64,000 nucleotides of DNA from Progne subis subis (Eukaryota > Chordata > Aves > Passeriformes > Hirundinidae), in NCBI GenBank assembly GCA_022316685.1, contig JAKJHU010000005.1:17772707-17836706 (forward strand). Reading direction: 5' to 3'. The notes beneath the pieces were generated by a model, which saw only the letters and a list, made by a program, of their open reading frames with translations, did no database searches and was not told the DNA's origin. Positions within the stretch are counted from its first letter, which is position 1. The number at the start of each line of letters is the position of its first letter. The position numbers and the translations under genes were made by a program. Below are positions 1-12,051 of the stretch, piece by piece.

Positions 1-1009
1 GAGTTAATTTCCTGTCTTTTCCTCAAAATTACAGATGCTGGTAAGAAAAAACTGTGTTAAGCATCGGCTCAGAAGTCTTTGGGATATTCAAGTCTTCAGG
101 TAGATCTAAAAGATAAAAGCAGCAAAAAAGTAGCATACTACTAATGTTTAATTTTTTTTTTTTTTCCATGCAGTACTTTTATAAAATAATGAAACTCTGA
201 AGCTATGCAGGAGACAGGTCCAACAGGCAGAATATCCATGGTCTATTTCTGAGTATTACTATTGCAAATTACACTTACTATTTATAGATTTCCTAAGCAC
301 TTAGAATGCAATAAAACAAAAGACACCCCTCTCTTTCCCCCGCCCTCCCCCGCAAATTCAGAAAATACAATAAACCCTTGTTTTATATGAGTTATATGGT
401 ATCATTCTTCTGAAAGAGCTGAGTGGCCATATAAATGAAGGGCATTGCAGTTCTAATATTAGGAATGTGATAGAGGTAAACAGAAACTGAAGTTTCTGCT
501 CTTGGATTTAAACATTTTGGTCCAGCACACCTACTTTTTTGGGGAGTGTTTTGAAGTTGGTAGAGGAATTACTGTTCATCACTGAGGGGACTTCCGACAG
601 TAAACAATTTAGCATCACAATCTCCTACCAAAATGGTCATCTTAAAAAGGAAAATACTACTTGTTTTTAACAAATGTGCATGAAAACGTGTAGTGAGCTA
701 TATAAGAAGAATTTATATATTTTTTCACAACATAGCAGTAAGCATATGATAAGTTAAACTGTGTTATCAGCGCATCTGACGGCACTGTTTGCTGTCCATG
801 CAGCCTACAAAGAACACAAGATGCAGGAAATAGTTTACAAGAGAGACAAAACATTACTGACTCAATAGTTGTGTACTTGTACACATCACTGGTTATTTGT
901 ACACCCCACGTGACAGATGTCAAAGATGAAGAATGCTCTTCAAGTTCTGTGAAGCAATTTTGCAAACCTGTTACATGATTTTAGCATTACCAGTGAATGT
1001 CTGCCTTAC
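1..1009 (-). other. Intron after e21 (5' part)
   Basis: No exon or element was recognised. It holds a T run near 151-165 and a pyrimidine-rich stretch at about 326-353. Confidence 0.7.
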
Positions 1010-1173
1010 CCATCCAGCACTGCAGATGACTCATTCAGCTGGCCTGCATGGTTCTCAGCTTGCAACACCTTTTCTGGAAGCATCCTGTCATGAATTTCTT
1101 GCGATAAGTCATCTATTTTATCTTTTAGCTGATCAGACATTGGCTGTATCTTATCTGCAACACCTTCTACATA
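1010..1173 (-). CDS. LAMA2: LAMA2 exon e21: coiled coil (last exon in window)
   Basis: This 164-bp exon enters in phase 0 and leaves after two bases (GG|). It encodes YVEGVADKIQPMSDQLK, DKIDDLSQEIHDRMLPEK and VLQAENHAGQLNESSAVLD, plus a split codon. KIDDLSQEI.DR and AxxHAxQLN.SSAVLD are strong matches to human. NES is a possible sequon. The acceptor is GCCATTTTCAG and the donor is ATGG|GTAAGG. Its continuation (human ILDEAKNISFN...) is not found within bases 1-1009 and must lie outside. Confidence 0.95.
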
Positions 1174-2309
1174 CTGAAAATGGCAAAAGAAAAGCCTTTA
1201 AATTTCTGAATGCAAGCATTCTGTAGCCTTCTCTATATATAAGGGTGTTTCCTTTTTCCTTGTGAGCTATTATCTCAACTTACCCATGCATTAAGACTTC
1301 AGGGAACTAGTACAGAAAGAGTAACAGGAATGGCTGAACTGGAAAGCAGAGAGGAGATAAACAATATTCCAAGAGCTACTTGTCTCTCATGAGCTTAGTA
1401 GAAGCTTTTCTTTTACAATTAAGGAATTGTGCAGTTTAAAAGCTTATAAACTCTAATCTGGATTTGTTTCCTAAATGTGGATGCATGCAAAGCTAAATTA
1501 AATTGTTGCTGTGCTCCACAGTAATAACTAATAAGTGGCAGAAGTTTCATGCTTCAGGACCCTTTGGGTGGCTACGTTTTTTTGCTTATTTGAGCTTCTC
1601 AGTAAGAGCTATGCTTTTTGAGGGTTTACCATTCATGTTCCAAAAAGCTGTCTCACTGTGTCTCCTTTTCCATTTCTCCCAGAAGCATTTTTCCATTTAT
1701 TATGGCAAGCTGCAATGCATGCTGGAAATATATTCAGAACCAATGATACTTCAAGATACCTTTTATTTTTGTAGCCAAGGCACTGATCTCAAACTGTTGA
1801 TAAAACTTTTAAGGCAGAATTTTCAAAAATATTATGCAAAATGAGAGTTCAATCCTCTCCCTGATCTGTCTAGACTTAAAACTGTGGCCACAGGCAACAA
1901 ATTATTTCTGAACTTTCCTTCCTACACAGAGAGAGTTTTTGTGCAGATAAATTTATATATAGATTTAGAGCTGCAGTGAGACTGTGAATGAGTCTGCTGC
2001 ATCTGTAATTCTCAAGATAAAGTCAGTATCACAATCAGAATTCTATATTTATGAATAGGCAGAGTCCTTAAAACATTACAAGATAACTCACATGTAATCC
2101 AACAAATCACTTAAACACAAAGTTCTTAATTTTTGTACACCAGACCAGCTTTTCTGCCTTACAGCAATGGAAAAAAAGAATTATCCCAACTAAAATATTT
2201 CAATATTGATAAATACAGTGAAAAATTAGGTGTTACTTTAATTATCTATTTTGCTTCCATAATGATGTTTGTTGTACTAATTCTCAGGTAAGGATGATAA
2301 AATACTCAC
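1174..2309 (-). other. Intron e20-e21
   Basis: This is 1.1 kb of unremarkable AT-rich sequence. I recognise no exon, repeat or RNA in it. Confidence 0.8.
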
Positions 2310-2426
2310 TTCTACAGCTATGCTGATGTCATTTGCAAGTTTATTGGCTTCATTAAGGACATCATTCCCTTCCTGAAGGGTCTTTTCAACATCTTGTCTG
2401 CCATCTTCTACAGCTTGCTTCCTTTT
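2310..2426 (-). CDS. LAMA2: LAMA2 exon e20: coiled coil
   Basis: This 117-bp exon has 39 codons and is phase 0 at both ends. It encodes KRKQAVEDGRQDVEKTL, then QEGNDVLNEANKLANDI, then SIAVE. The EGNDxLxEANxLA block is conserved with human LAMA2 and is a good example of the laminin alpha long-arm heptads. The acceptor is CTTGTCCTATAG and the donor is GAA|GTGAGT. Confidence 0.95.
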
Positions 2427-3884
2427 CTATAGGACAAGTTCACACAAAGAGAAAGAGGAGTTATTCATTAGAACTGTTCAGATGCCATAATCTTAGTATA
2501 AGTGCATTTTGTCACCATGCCACAATGCCCCTTCTGCAACTCTCTGAGCTCTCAGAGCTGAGACAGTGACAACAATAAAGCACATGTAAGGTATCTTTCC
2601 CTTGTCCTCCTATCCCCAGCCGTGTATTGTCCCCCCATGTAGCAGGGTTTTTGCTGCTCTCTAACAAAGGTAATTGGCAGAAGTACTGCTGCAAAATGAA
2701 TCAGAAAGTTATAAATCCTAACCACTACCCAGATGTGTAAGTTCCTAATTTTGTAAATCACCTCTGACTATGAAGGAAAAGTTTATAAAAATATTCTGCT
2801 TCTTTCCTACCTCCATCCACTGGTACTTCACTAACTGCTGAACACAAAATAAAAGGTTTGGAGTAACCTATGTATTCCTGTTCTTCCAGCTAGTAAAACT
2901 ACTTCTTATTGCATGGTAAGGATGGACTTCTGAACAAAGAATTGGCAATTTCCTGTGCAAGATCCATTGAGTATCACAGATTAGTGTGATAGGAGGCCGT
3001 GGCAGTCATGTGGGCAGGACTGCTGGAAAGGCACTCTGCTACACTGATGCAGAGAAAATTTTAAAACTGAAATTTTCAGGTAATTTCTCCAACCTTTATC
3101 CATCCACCTTTGGGAGGAAAATGCACAGAACAGAGATCACCCAAAATCATCAGATCACTGCATTTCCTTAATTCAGTCAAGTGGAGAATTCTCCGCTGAG
3201 AACAGAGGTCTCAGAACTCTAACCTCATATTGTACTTGAGGTGAAAGCTCACCAAGATACAGAGTTGAAACATTTATCTTCATTAGGTTGACTCTGCTCT
3301 TTATGTCTTGGTTAAATGCTTGTTAATGTACAGTATAATATGCTCTTTAAGTCTTTGCAATTTAAATTAAATCACAAGCAGACTCATCTTCTATGAGTGA
3401 GATCATTTATAACAGCTACTAACTACTGAAGTTGGAGTTTGATTTATTACTCTGTAATAATCCACATACCCCCTTCAGTCTTCTTCCCAGGGGTTGGAGA
3501 GGGAGATGAAAGTCTAAGTTTTTTCTAGAAGCAAATATATGACAGCAAAGGTTTTAACGGAACTCCTATTTAAATATTGAGCACATGATTTGAATTTTAC
3601 ATGATTGTTTATACTGGGATGAATTTAATTTCCCACAGAATAATAAATCCAGCGTACCTTCCACAAAACAGATGGTATTATTTTAATAAAGCAGGGAAGT
3701 AATCCTACTTTTAAAAGCCAGTGCACTCCCTCATTCTGAGGAACATGTTCCCTTGAAATTACATCAGATATATTTTAATCATTCTATTGTTTTGCTTATA
3801 TTTCTGTTTCAATATTTAATCATGCAAAGGTTCAATCTTTAATCAGAATCCAGGTAATCAAGGATAAAACTTGTCAGCACTCAC
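2427..3884 (-). other. Intron e19-e20
   Basis: This is 1.5 kb of AT-rich sequence with no recognisable element. Short open frames here show no family resemblance. Confidence 0.8.
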
Positions 3885-4095
3885 CTCCAGCATGGTCATA
3901 TTTTTTTGGTTGATTGCAGATAAACGATCGGCCTCCCAAATTTTATCTGCAGCTTCTCTTAGCAGATCTCGAGCATCATCCACTTTGCTGTGGTAGCTTG
4001 CCAGTTTATCCTGGACCTCATTTTTGAGATCCTCATTTTTTTCACTGGGCTCACCAAATAATTTCTTCACCTTGTCCAAAAGATCTTCTGCATTC
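3885..4095 (-). CDS. LAMA2: LAMA2 exon e19: coiled coil
   Basis: This 211-bp exon completes lysine with its first base, then encodes NAEDLLDKVKKLFGEPSEK, then the stretch ending KVDDARDLLREAADKIWEAD and RLSAINQKNMTMLE. The blocks KVKKLFGE, KVDDAxDLLREAxDKI and NQKNMT match human LAMA2 closely. The acceptor is ATATATTTCAG and the donor is GAG|GTGAGT, leaving in phase 0. A 4.4-kb intron separates it from e18. Confidence 0.96.
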
Positions 4096-7000
4096 CTGAA
4101 ATATATTGCCACTCATGAAGACACTGAGTTCATACTCCCTACACAAAATAATCTGAATAGTCTCAATAATATGCAAATGAAATAGAAAAACTAAGTCTCA
4201 AAGAAATTTAATTTAAGTCTCAAAGTAATTTTAAAGATGGCACATGCTTAATAAAGTAAAAGGACAGCTGTTTTTAAGCCCTTCCATAACAGAGGTTTTT
4301 AAATTCCACTATGGTCCTATTTATGAAGCAGAATATATTCAAATAATCTCTGTTGAAGACTATATATCTATATATTTTTTTTTAATTAACTTTTTTTTTT
4401 GGTTGATTTCTATTCTTGAGATCTGACTAGCAAAGTGAGGTTTTCTGAAACATTTCAACTTGTCTAAAATATTTCCTTCACTCACATTGCTGTGGCATGT
4501 GACACAAACTAGTTTCCTACCTTGAACTGAGGAGGATTTGTAGATATTCCCACTTTCAATCTGTCTTGAAGCAGATGACTGCTTTAGACTAGACAGTCAA
4601 AAATCATAAATGCTTTCTGGTGAAATTATAAAAACCCCAAACCCGATCTTTGGATTTATGACGTCCAGTAGTCAAAAAATTTTGCTTATCTAGAATACAT
4701 TCTGGAATATTTTTAATGGATTTTGCTGACCCCAGTTTTAAGGGTCCGGAGTGCTGTCATCTGCCTGCCTCCAGTCAGATTCACACAAGGCAACACACTA
4801 TGTTAATCCAATGATATGCCAAGAGCAGGGGAAAAAAAAAGGCACTTCAGGCCCTTCCAAAATGATGCTTTAGAGAGAAGAAAAATCCTAAGTAAACACG
4901 AATATGTAGGATAGATAATAACTACGGAAGAACTTTATCATGCCTCCACATAGAACAGATTAAGTTTTTTTCCTGTTTCATTGTGACAAAGCGTGGAAAA
5001 CAAGAACTGCATTTTCTGAAAAATCCCTGCAATTTGGCTTGTCTGTAGTCAGTTCCACTGGGAATCTTCTAAAAATAAACAGGTAAATAAATGCACACCA
5101 AAAAGATATAGGAAAGGAGGAAAAGATATGCTGACAGTGGACATTAATTAGATGCAGGGTCTGAAGTGGAGCCAAGGGAAGTAAAATTGTTAGCTTTGGG
5201 ATTTTCTGAGATGGATTGGAGTTTTTTTCCCCATCAATTCTGTGTTTGGTTTTGATGAAAAAACAGTCACATTTTGAATTCACAAATTCTGATGGCAAAA
5301 TATTTAATCAAAAACTAAATCCCAATATTGACACCCTGTCACAGAAATTTAGAAAGGAATTCAGGGTTTCTCTCATACCTTCTCCATTATTCTTCTATAA
5401 GAAGATTCTGTCTTACACTTCTGCCAAATGTTGACACCCTTATGACTCTGCAGTGCTGGTGGAACAGTACAAAACAGATGGATTTCCCTTCTATTCCCTT
5501 GCCTCATATCAGAGTTCAAACTACTTATCCATCCAGTAGTCTACGTCAAAACTCTTCCTTGGTACTCTAAAGATAGCACTTTCATATTGATCTGTTGTTC
5601 ATTTTCCCTCTGCTCTTTCTAATGAAGTACGAGGCAATCTTCTCTCTGTAATCCCTTGCTTTAGAATTTATGTGTGACTGGACTGCACCATATTTCTTGA
5701 AATACTCTTCTGTACACTTAAGCTGTGCTACTTTCACTGGAGACCATCCTAGAAAAAGAATAAAACTATACAAAGTGCTTGAAGTTTTAGAAGAAACAAT
5801 CACAGATCTGGCCTAGCACATGGAATGCTGGATGATCTGGATGCTCAAAATGAGTTCAAGAGAACAAACAAGATTAGAAACTGATGACAAAATGATTAAA
5901 ACCCATCAACTGCGTATGAGAGTCTAAATATGTTAGAATTGCCTTATCAGGAGAAGAAATAAGGATTGTAACATCATGAATAGCATTGATACGGTGATCA
6001 ACTGTCCAATGTCTCTCCAAAAACAAAAATGGAAGCAACATCAAAAACATAGGAGGCATATCTTCCAACCCTGTATGGCTGAGTTATGCAATTCATTCTC
6101 CCAGGAAAGCGGATGATAGAAATTCACAGAGGCTCAGAAGCCATCAAACATATTCGTGGAAGAAAAAGTCACATGAAAGTAAAGCTACTCGGCTTACTAA
6201 ACAGAAAGAAAGAATTCTGGCTCACATCATCCCTTGATAGCAACTCAGTGGCATCTGAGAAAACATGAAGAAATGTTATAAAATAGCGTAAGATTTACTT
6301 CATAAATATGAAAATCATGGCAGTTCAGAACAGCAACAGGTGTATTTTTCTATACACCCTTTTCGGAGAGAAATTATTGACTAATATGCCATTTCAGTAC
6401 ATTAAGGCAGTAAGAACCTGGATTTGAAAAAATTGAAGGAAAATGAGGGAAAAAACTGTATATGTAAGAGAAGATTTGCCATCTATGAAAGCAAGTAAAT
6501 GAAAGCAACATGCAAATAAATTAAATGAAGAAAGCAAGCAAATGAAGTAAATGGCTTTCATTTAAGTTTTGAAAATTCACTGAAAACATAGGAGAGAATC
6601 CACTGAATCTTGTCATTCTGTTCTTGGACAAAATTCTGAAAACAGAATACAATCACTGACAAAAGGCATCTCACCAAAGAGCACGCATGATTAACTATTT
6701 CGAAGTGATCATGAGGCTTGCAAGAGCCTAACTTTATTCAAAAGTAAATATTTCAAATGGGTCTGTAGGGAATACATACATGTGTGGAGCACAACGATCC
6801 ACACACATACACATGTACCTCCGGAGTTAATTTTTCTTCATTCCTCTTCCTTGCAGAGTGTATCCTATCCACTATCTGACTACATTATTGAAACAGTTTT
6901 GTAACATTTTTCTTCAAGAGGCAGCTTCAGAAAACAACATCTCTAGGGTCCTTTCCTCCACGGCCTGTACTGCACAGTGACTAATTTACCCTTCTGTTGA

Positions 7001-8456
7001 GTTGACTGCCAAAAATTCTTGAATCTCAGTGACTGCCTATAAGGAGGTAACCCTATCCTCAAGATAAACCAAAAACTTTAATTGAAATCAGTGAATATAT
7101 TAATGTATCTCTTGGTAAAAAATATATTCCTATACTGAGAAATCTAAACACTTGCTTTGTACACTTCAGGAGGAGTGGAAGAAGGAGAGTTCTTTCCCTC
7201 AAAAAAATCCTACTGCACTTTCTACTCTAGCTATTTGGCTAGAGTAGGAAATTATTTTGTCATAGTCCGATAGGTTCATGTTGGCTGTAGCATTTGAGGA
7301 CTAATAACACCTTGTTTGGAAGGCCAGTCCTAAATTTGCAGGCAGTGCTTTCAGAGGTTTGGTTAAATTCTTCTCATCCCTACTTTTTCCTGGTTTATTT
7401 CTGTGTGTGAGTAGAGAAGGCATAGAAGAGGCTCAGTGGAATCAGATGAAAAAGCAATAAAACACTGCTCACAAATAAGTTTGCAATATATTCTTTCTCA
7501 AGAGAACAGAAAGCAAAGCTATCAGAGCTATGGGAAGAAATACTGCACTAGCAGGATTTCCAGAAAATGATCTGGTTTATAAAGTCTAAGGTAGGCAGTA
7601 CAAATTGGATTCCAAACTGCTTGGAATTCTCAGCTAATTTTGTATTCCATTTACATCTCCTTACAGTATAGACAATAATTGACACTTTCAGGCCTGCATA
7701 ACTCTATCCCAGACTGTTTTCTGATCCATCACAACTTCAATGGGCCATGTCGCTGCTCAGCTGGATTCCCTGCTAGATGTTTGCACTGGTGAAGAGCTAA
7801 GCAAAATCTAGCTCTAGAAATATGCCTGGTCTTACTCATAGAGACGTAAAAAACTACAAGAACTTTAACTTCAAGCCAAGTATTTTTCTGATTCAGGTAA
7901 GTTTTTAGCATTTGGCATAATGCTTTATAAATGGCTGCCAATATAATTATACATATACATTTATTTACAGATAATTAAATAACCAAACATCAGGCTTCTG
8001 AACTAGGTCACAGAGATGGTTTATTCTGGTCTACACTATTCTAAACATGGCAAAATATATTATAATGTCTACACTGTTGAACAAAATTTTCAGATGGTTA
8101 TTATTTTTATTAGACTAGCTAGTTTTCCAGGGAGAAACCCCAAGCTTCCAGATGAAGTTTTTAGTACAAAAGCCATTCATCAGGTCTGAAGCAGAAGCTA
8201 AAAACAAACTGAGAAAAATTAGAATTCAATTAGAAATGTTGCTGGTACCTGTGGAGCAGGGAAGTGATTTCCTAGGGATTGCTTTCCACATATGTAAGCA
8301 TTTCCAAAACTGAAAATGCTCTATCAACAGATATTAAGTATTAGACTTTGCTTTCTTTTACATTTCTATAAGCCTCAACTAGAAAACATGACAATCACAT
8401 TTACTAGAGTCAGACATAGTCACTGGGAGGATGAAGACTGGGGTCTCTCTACTCAC
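4096..8456 (-). other. Intron e18-e19
   Basis: This 4.4-kb intron has a short AT/T-rich patch at 4361-4400 and an imperfect (a)tgaagcaa-like repetition at about 6480-6550. I see nothing else that can be named. Confidence 0.8.
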
Positions 8457-8619
8457 TTTAACTCATCTTGAGCTATTTTTTCTTGCATACTGAGCTCTCT
8501 ATTTCTCATCTCTCTGACCATTCCTTCAGCCTCACTCTGCAGTTCAGGAAGACTCTTCTCCGAAGTCTTGTCTTGAGTTCTGAGTGTCTCATTCAGTTTT
8601 ATAGCATCTTCATTTGCAG
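8457..8619 (-). CDS. LAMA2: LAMA2 exon e18: coiled coil
   Basis: This 163-bp exon has split codons at both ends. It encodes AANEDAIKLNETLRTQDKT, then SEKSLPELQSEAEGMVREM, then RNRELSMQEKIAQDELK. AIKLNETL and the EIAxDEL-like ending align to human. The middle is more diverged, as is usual for coiled coils, where only heptad character is under strong constraint. NET is a sequon. The acceptor is GTCCCCTGCAG and the donor is TTAAA|GTGAGT. Confidence 0.94.
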
Positions 8620-11600
8620 CTGCAGGGGACCAAAATATATTTATGTAAGCAGCAATTAAATTAAAATTAAATTAAAAACAACAGAGACTCTGTCAAGTCT
8701 ATCAGCAAGTGGAACAGAACTTGCACTGGTTATTTCTGCTGTGAAATATAAAGGATTGTTTATCCAATGATCAGTAACAAATGACAAAGTAATACATGTT
8801 TCATCAAGCCTTTTAGTATAGTTCACTTTTCAACACAATAATTGGAGAAGTCTTTATATCCAGTATAAGAAATACATTACTCCCCTCCTCCTCCCCCTGA
8901 AAGAGAGAATTTGCACCGAACCTTCAAAACAAGAAGAGGATAGTTTGCTATATTGCTTGTATAATTAAGGAGAAAACAGTGAAATGAAAATTACAGTTAA
9001 GTTACTTTTGGAGAACCTAATTTTTAGCATTGAGACTTAACAGTGCTAGGAAGAATAAACAGTTGTGAAATCTTAGGAAATGAAGTAGAAGAGCAGTTAA
9101 AGACACCCATAGATCTCTAAACCCTACTCGTATTTAGAAGAAGACACCCAGAATAGAAATTAAAAAGATGAAGGCTGGAATACATGAAGGTATACTGTAA
9201 ACGTGTTTGTGACAGCCAAACTATTCTGAACAGATACAGCTGCACACACAGCATCATATTCAAGGATGGACTAAAATCTTCCTGCCATAGCACTCCACAA
9301 CATGTCAGAATACCCACTTTCAGAAGCAACTAGGTCATTTATGGCATTCAGTTCCATCTTCAAATTTAAAAAGTACTGCTGCCCTTACATAGATACAGAG
9401 CTCCCAGGTAAATTATTTCTCCAAAATGGCACCATTCCTGGTCACAGAGGTACTTATGAACATTTAAAATGAAATCTTTAATTAAATAAATTAAAATCAG
9501 TTTTTCAAACCTCAATAAATACTATTTCATCTACACATCACATAGGTTTAGGGAAAATTATGAAGAAAATTCTAATCTAATAATGTCTTTGATTAGCTGG
9601 TGAGAACTGAGATTTGTATATTTAATAATGAGTGGTTTTTTGTGGGGTAGTGAAGTCTGGAAAAAGACTACACTTTCCACAAATAGACCATGGACGATTT
9701 CAATACTATATTTTGTATCATTACTTAGGTACCTCAGGCCAGGAATAGGTCCATATTAATTTTTTTAAAAAAATCTATTTAAAAAATTGTGATTAACCTC
9801 CCTGAATATTTACCTTAAAAGAGAAAATGAATATGTTAGCTAAGCTTTTCTTAGGGTCAGAAAAATTTATAAACAGTTTTATCCTTCTCTTCTCCTAACC
9901 ATGTCTTGTTTTGTGTCTTGGTAGAATGCAAATATCAGAGTCAGTGATGGTAAAAGTTTTGGGTGCACTGACATAGACAAAAGCTTGGAAGTACATAGCT
10001 AAGAAGGAAAATTAGTTATATCTAGTCAGAAGTTCAGAACGTCAACAATCAGCTCAGTTGAAGTGGATAAGTCGGAGTATGGTCATTAGAACCAAGCACT
10101 ACAAACTTCTCACTTTTAATGAGGAGTTTTATCAGTTAGGTAAAAGGCATGAATGAGAAGAACCTAGCTGTGTTATGAATCACCAGTGGAACCCTGCTGT
10201 AAAAAAAATCTATTGGGACACTATTAGCAGTGCTGACATAGGCAAGTTTCACTCTCCTGAAGTGCAAGACACTGAAGAAACCTCATTTCATTCTTTTTAC
10301 TCGTGGTTCGGAAACACGGATATGATTTTCAGCAGAGGAAGGGAAATTACATGAAGGTGAGTAGGAGATTTGGAAGAATGCTCTTTCGTGTGATTCAGTC
10401 TAGAAAAAAGGGGCCAAAGTGGAATATGATTCCTCTCTGCAAACAAAGCTGGTTGTGGGGGAAGGAGGAGAAATACTAGGGAGAGGAAAAAACATCAATT
10501 TAAATAGCAAGGTTTGCAAGGGAACATGATAATAAACTAAACATGAATATTTTTTGCTAGAAATGTGAACAATGGTAATTATGAAGAGTATTGAAACTGT
10601 CTCCTCTCCTTATTGTGTTTATTAGTAGAAATTACTTTGAAAATGAGCTTTAGAAAGTTTTTGATCATAGGGGAGTGGATGCCTTAACCCACAAGGTATC
10701 TCTCAATCCTGTGCTCTTGTACTTCATGTAGTCTTAAAATGTTAACCTGGCGACTAGGCAAACACATTGATTTTAAAGTTTTTCCCTACTTCTACAATAC
10801 TGCATAAATTTATTTCATCCCTTCAATGTTTTCCAACTCTGTATTTCCTACTGCTAATCCTGCTTGAGGAAATTTTTATTTGGGTTACAAACACTGGGCA
10901 TAAACTTTGTAGAGTCAAAGACTTTGATTTGCTCATCATCCCAAATTCATCCTGAAATATGAGGAACATGGTCTTTTGTTTTTTTTAAAAAAAATTCATA
11001 AAATTGCTAACCTTTTCTTGTTGCTTTGACACAATTTTTTCTTGTCAAAGTTAGAAGTCCTAAGGACATCCTAATTGCTGTTCTGTTAATTTCCAAAGCA
11101 CATATAGGGATGTGTTACACAAAAGACAATATAAAATGTATTTTATAGCACTTGGACAAAAGTGGAAGCTTTCGCTTTCAATGAAATAGGTCTTCAGAAG
11201 CATAGCTACTAAAACCAGTACTGCAGTGAACATTTGGAGGAGAAAAGAACTGAAAAGTCTTTCTTGAGTAAAAAACCTGTCTGAATTTGCCAATTATTTT
11301 AATATTTTCCAGCCATTATCTTATTTACTAGTTTCATGAAATCTCCATCTTAAGGCCATCTAGAATTTACTTTTCTCCTAAGTATTTACTGCAGTGTAAG
11401 TGCAGAGAATCAATCTGTGGAAGACAGAGCGCTGGCGTTGGCTCCATGCTTTAGGTAGGGTTAGGAGTCACTTGCAAATTCCAAGCAGCAGATGTTCATT
11501 AAGAGCAAGAAGTAAATGCATTTTTGAAGTAAAGTTGGTGAATTAAGATGAATTGTTCATATACCTAGTGCTAAAATTACATCAAACATTTTTTACCAAT

Positions 11601-11939
11601 ACATATTTTTAACAGATTTAAAAATAAACAAAAACTAAGCCCTTTTTGTTTACTCCATCATAATAGCTCTTCAGATAACTGCAAAAATCCTGAAGGAAAA
11701 GGCTTAGTTTTCTTCTAGTCTTTGCTCATAATTACCAATACACTAAGTGTTTATAAACTGTATACACAGATTTGAAGAAAAATTTGAAGACAGTTTACTG
11801 CCTTTTCTTCACTCAACACTTTAAGCACATGGTATTTCTCAGCAAGTAAAATCTTCCTCACTGTCTCTCAGACCCTCTTCCCCTACCATCCTCCAGTTTT
11901 CTTGAGAAACAACTCAAGTATTTTAATTTTTTCCAATAC
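8620..11939 (-). other. Intron e17-e18
   Basis: This is a 3.3-kb AT-rich intron without recognisable exons, CR1 tails or RNA genes. Confidence 0.8.
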
Positions 11940-12051
11940 CTTCAGCAGCTTGGAGGATGCCTTTGACAAACTGTCCAAGAGATTTCGCTCTGTCGTTCGT
12001 CCTCTCGGCATCCTGCCTGGTCTGCTCACCATCTGCTGTCACCTTGGTGGC
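11940..12051 (-). CDS. LAMA2: LAMA2 exon e17: coiled coil
   Basis: This 112-bp exon enters in phase 0 and leaves after one base (G|). It reads ATKVTADGEQTRQDAERTN, then DRAKSLGQFVKGILQAAE. The segment ATKVTADGEQTxQDAERTN is almost unchanged from human LAMA2 and was decisive for naming the gene. The heptad pattern is that of the laminin long arm. The acceptor is TATCACCAG and the donor is GAAG|GTATTG. The introns on both sides are 3.3 and 4.8 kb. Confidence 0.96.
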